From positions 15,807,206-15,871,205 of the forward strand of contig OZ038459.1 of NCBI GenBank assembly GCA_964036195.1: 64,000 nt of DNA, read 5' to 3'. Positions within the stretch are counted from its first letter, which is position 1, and each line of letters starts with the position of its first letter. The notes under the pieces were generated by a model, which saw nothing but the letters and a program-made list of their open reading frames with translations, did not search any database and was not told the origin of the DNA. The position numbers and the translations under genes were made by a program. This document shows, piece after piece, positions 59,201 through 62,200 of the stretch. Origin of the DNA: Sphaerolaimus hirsutus (lineage: Eukaryota > Nematoda > Chromadorea > Monhysterida > Sphaerolaimidae).

Positions 59201-62200
59201 ATTAGATTTCATTGACCATTTGCAAATTTCTTGGTAGAAAATGCATGTTCTTACTAGGGTTGGAAAAAAAAAAGTTTTTTTAAAAAAACACACGTTTTTT
59301 TAATAAAAAAAACGTTGTTTTTTTTAAAAAACGTTTTTTTTAAAAAGCTCCCAGATATGACCTAGTGTCAACATATATAGGTATATCAGACACTGGCAAT
59401 ACTCTGTGATGTTAAATATGACCATATAATGGCTGTGGAGCCATGGGATAGCATTATAAGTGGTGATTTGTGTCAAAAATATCCATTTTTCGTCGACATA
59501 TCGTTCGTATATCGCCTTATAGTCAAATGTTCGTGACTTCAGGTAAAGTTTGGCACAGAATGGTGATCAAACAAGGTTATAAAAGGAGGTTGTTACTTTG
59601 GGAGTGAAGTTACACACTGTGGAGGTACATGGAAGCACATTACCTCAATATTATATATTACAGCAACATATGTCGGCTTATTCACCCATGGTAGCACATA
59701 GAAATGGATGTTTTGATACTAAAAATGCAACAAAACCAATGAAAACAACCACCAATGTCAATTTGTGTGTGAAATTGCGCGCATGCGCGCAAAAATTTTG
59801 CAAAATACCTAGTGCTTAGTACTAAAAATTTTGGCCGATGTTTTTTTTAAAAAAAAACATTTCGGACGTCATGTTTAAAAAAAAAAAAACGTTTAAAAAA
59901 AAACATCGGCCAACCCTAGTTCTTACTGAAAACACTGCCTAAAACATTTTGGAAGTGAACACGAATGGCTTTGCATTGATTTTTGATTGAAATCACATTA
60001 CAGAACTGTGTATACTTCCCCTAATGATTCATAGTTTATGCTACACACATAAAAGCACACAGAAAAAGATGCTACATGACCAACTTTGCTGCATAAGCAG
60101 TGAAAACAAGAAATTAAGTTATTTTTTGTCTGAAATTGCGTGCTTGCGCACAAAATTTTTGCATTTTACCTTTTGCTTAAGTACCAAAATTTTTGCCAGC
60201 GATTTTTAAAAAAAAAAATCGGTACAGGGGTTGCGATTTTAAAAAAAAAAAATCGGAATTTAAAAAAAAAATCGCTTAAAAAAATCGCTTGCCAACCCTA
60301 GTCCTGCACTACACAGATCACAAACTGCAGCATTCACTTTGTTTGAGGGGGGGGGGGGATGATAATTTGTAGAGTTCTTATTTTGAGGTCTTATTTCGAG
60401 GTAATACGGTAGTTTCTAAATCGGCGACGCCGACGCGGTACCTCGCCACCTTCAGGACGTGATCAACCGGCGCCTGTCGGCCACCTGGACGTGGCTGTGC
60501 ACCGCGCTCGACACCACCGAGGCGCAACTGCGCTACGGCAGCGCGCTCACCGCCGCCATGGGGCAGCAGCAGGTGGCCGCGCACATGCAGCACGCTGCCG
60601 CTTGGCCCGCTGCCAGCGCGCAGCACCACTCCGGCGCCGCAGCGCAAGATGGGCCCCCGCCGCCGCCCAGACACGCCGCCAGGACCGGTGTGTTCGAAAC
60701 TTGAAACGTCCACTTTTGGAGGGTTGAGCGTAAAGTGCATGCCCCATACTTTCAGCAGCTGCGAGCGGACATCAAGAATATTACAATACGGCCAGGCGGC
60801 ACATCATGCAATCTCGTGCGTTTGACCGCATCACTTTCTTTCACCCTATCTCCAAGACTCTGTGCCTGTAGTCATGTTAACCTGCTAGTCATGTAGACCC
60901 ACTAACCATGTATTTTAGAGGGGGGAATAGCACAAAATGGGGGTTGCTATCTAATAATTATGTACACCCCCTGGGCTAATCCCCCGTGCCATGATAATCC
61001 CCAAAAATACATGACTGACGGGTCCACATGACTTGCGGGTTTACATGACTAACGGGTTAACATGACTAGCGGTTTTACATGAGTAGCGGGTTTACATGAC
61101 TAACGGGTCTACATGACTAGCGGGTTTACATGAGACAACGGGTCTACATGACTAGCGGGTTTACATGACTAGCGGGTTTATATGACAAGGGCGATGTACC
61201 GGCCGTAAAGTAAACCCGGCCGTAAAGTTGAGGGTGCTAGTAGACAAGTAGGCCTACGTCATTTTCATACCTAATGCACAATTCATTCATTCTCGGCGCA
61301 GTGGGCGTAGAACCAGACGTCGACCAGGCGGCCCCTTCGGGTGGCCAGCAGCCAGCTTCCAACAGGCAGTCGAGCCTGCAGCAGGCCGCTCGAGCCGCCA
61401 AGCCAGATTTCGTTGAGTACATGCTGTTCACTTTGAGGGCGCAGAGCGGCGAGCACGGCGACGACTTGCCCAATATTGACGTGTCTGTGCTGAAGTGAGT
61501 GCTTGCGAATTGGCACATGCGTTGGTGCATATAGTCCAGTGATAATGGCATTGCCGTCGCAGTATGTCAGCTCCTAATGGTGACCAGAGTCCAGGTGCCA
61601 GACCCAGATCCTGAAAAAGGCCTTGTGAAATGCCAAGTGTCGTGTAAAATACAGTGTAAAATGTCATGTGTCATGTAATATACACTGTAAAATACCATGT
61701 GTCATAAGATTTGAATACAAAAATAAGCTTTGGATACTATAAAATGATATTTGGATACTTTACACGCTCTTTTACATGACTGTTGATACTTTACAGGGTC
61801 TTTTACATATCACATGGCATTTTACAGGGTTGCGAAAGAACGAAAAATTGTTGTTTTTACATCAAAATCTTTTGAATAAATTCTCTAAGCCTGTGAACTC
61901 TAACTCTCTCATGGTTTCATTTTTTTATCACATCAAATCCAAAATCGCAGACCATTGTCGCTGATCGCCGACGCGCTGTTCCATTGGACAGAAGTGAGCG
62001 TGGACGCGCCGCGCAGCGCCGACGTGCAGGCAGCCGAACAGCAGGCGGCCGCGCGCGATTCGCCACAGCAGCAGCAACAGCTGCCGCCGCAGCAGGCCAA
62101 GCCAGAGGGAACCGCCGCGACTGCAGATGAGCACACGTGGCACGCTGAAGGGCATGGCCTTTCCGCTGTTGACCTAAGCCCACCGGTTTGTGTGTCAAAA

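Larger units (their letters stand above)
58637..60411. mobile_element. TACCGTATTTCCTCGAAATA element, outermost of three nested elements
   Basis: Ends TACCGTATTTCCTCGAAATA and inverted TATTTCGAGGTAATACGGTA in UBR5 intron 39. About 390 bp of its own sequence flanks the insertion at 58914-60300. Confidence 0.78.

Noticed and set aside
60891-61180. CRISPR-like repeat array
   Set aside because: Units are contiguous without unique spacers, and the setting is an animal intron.
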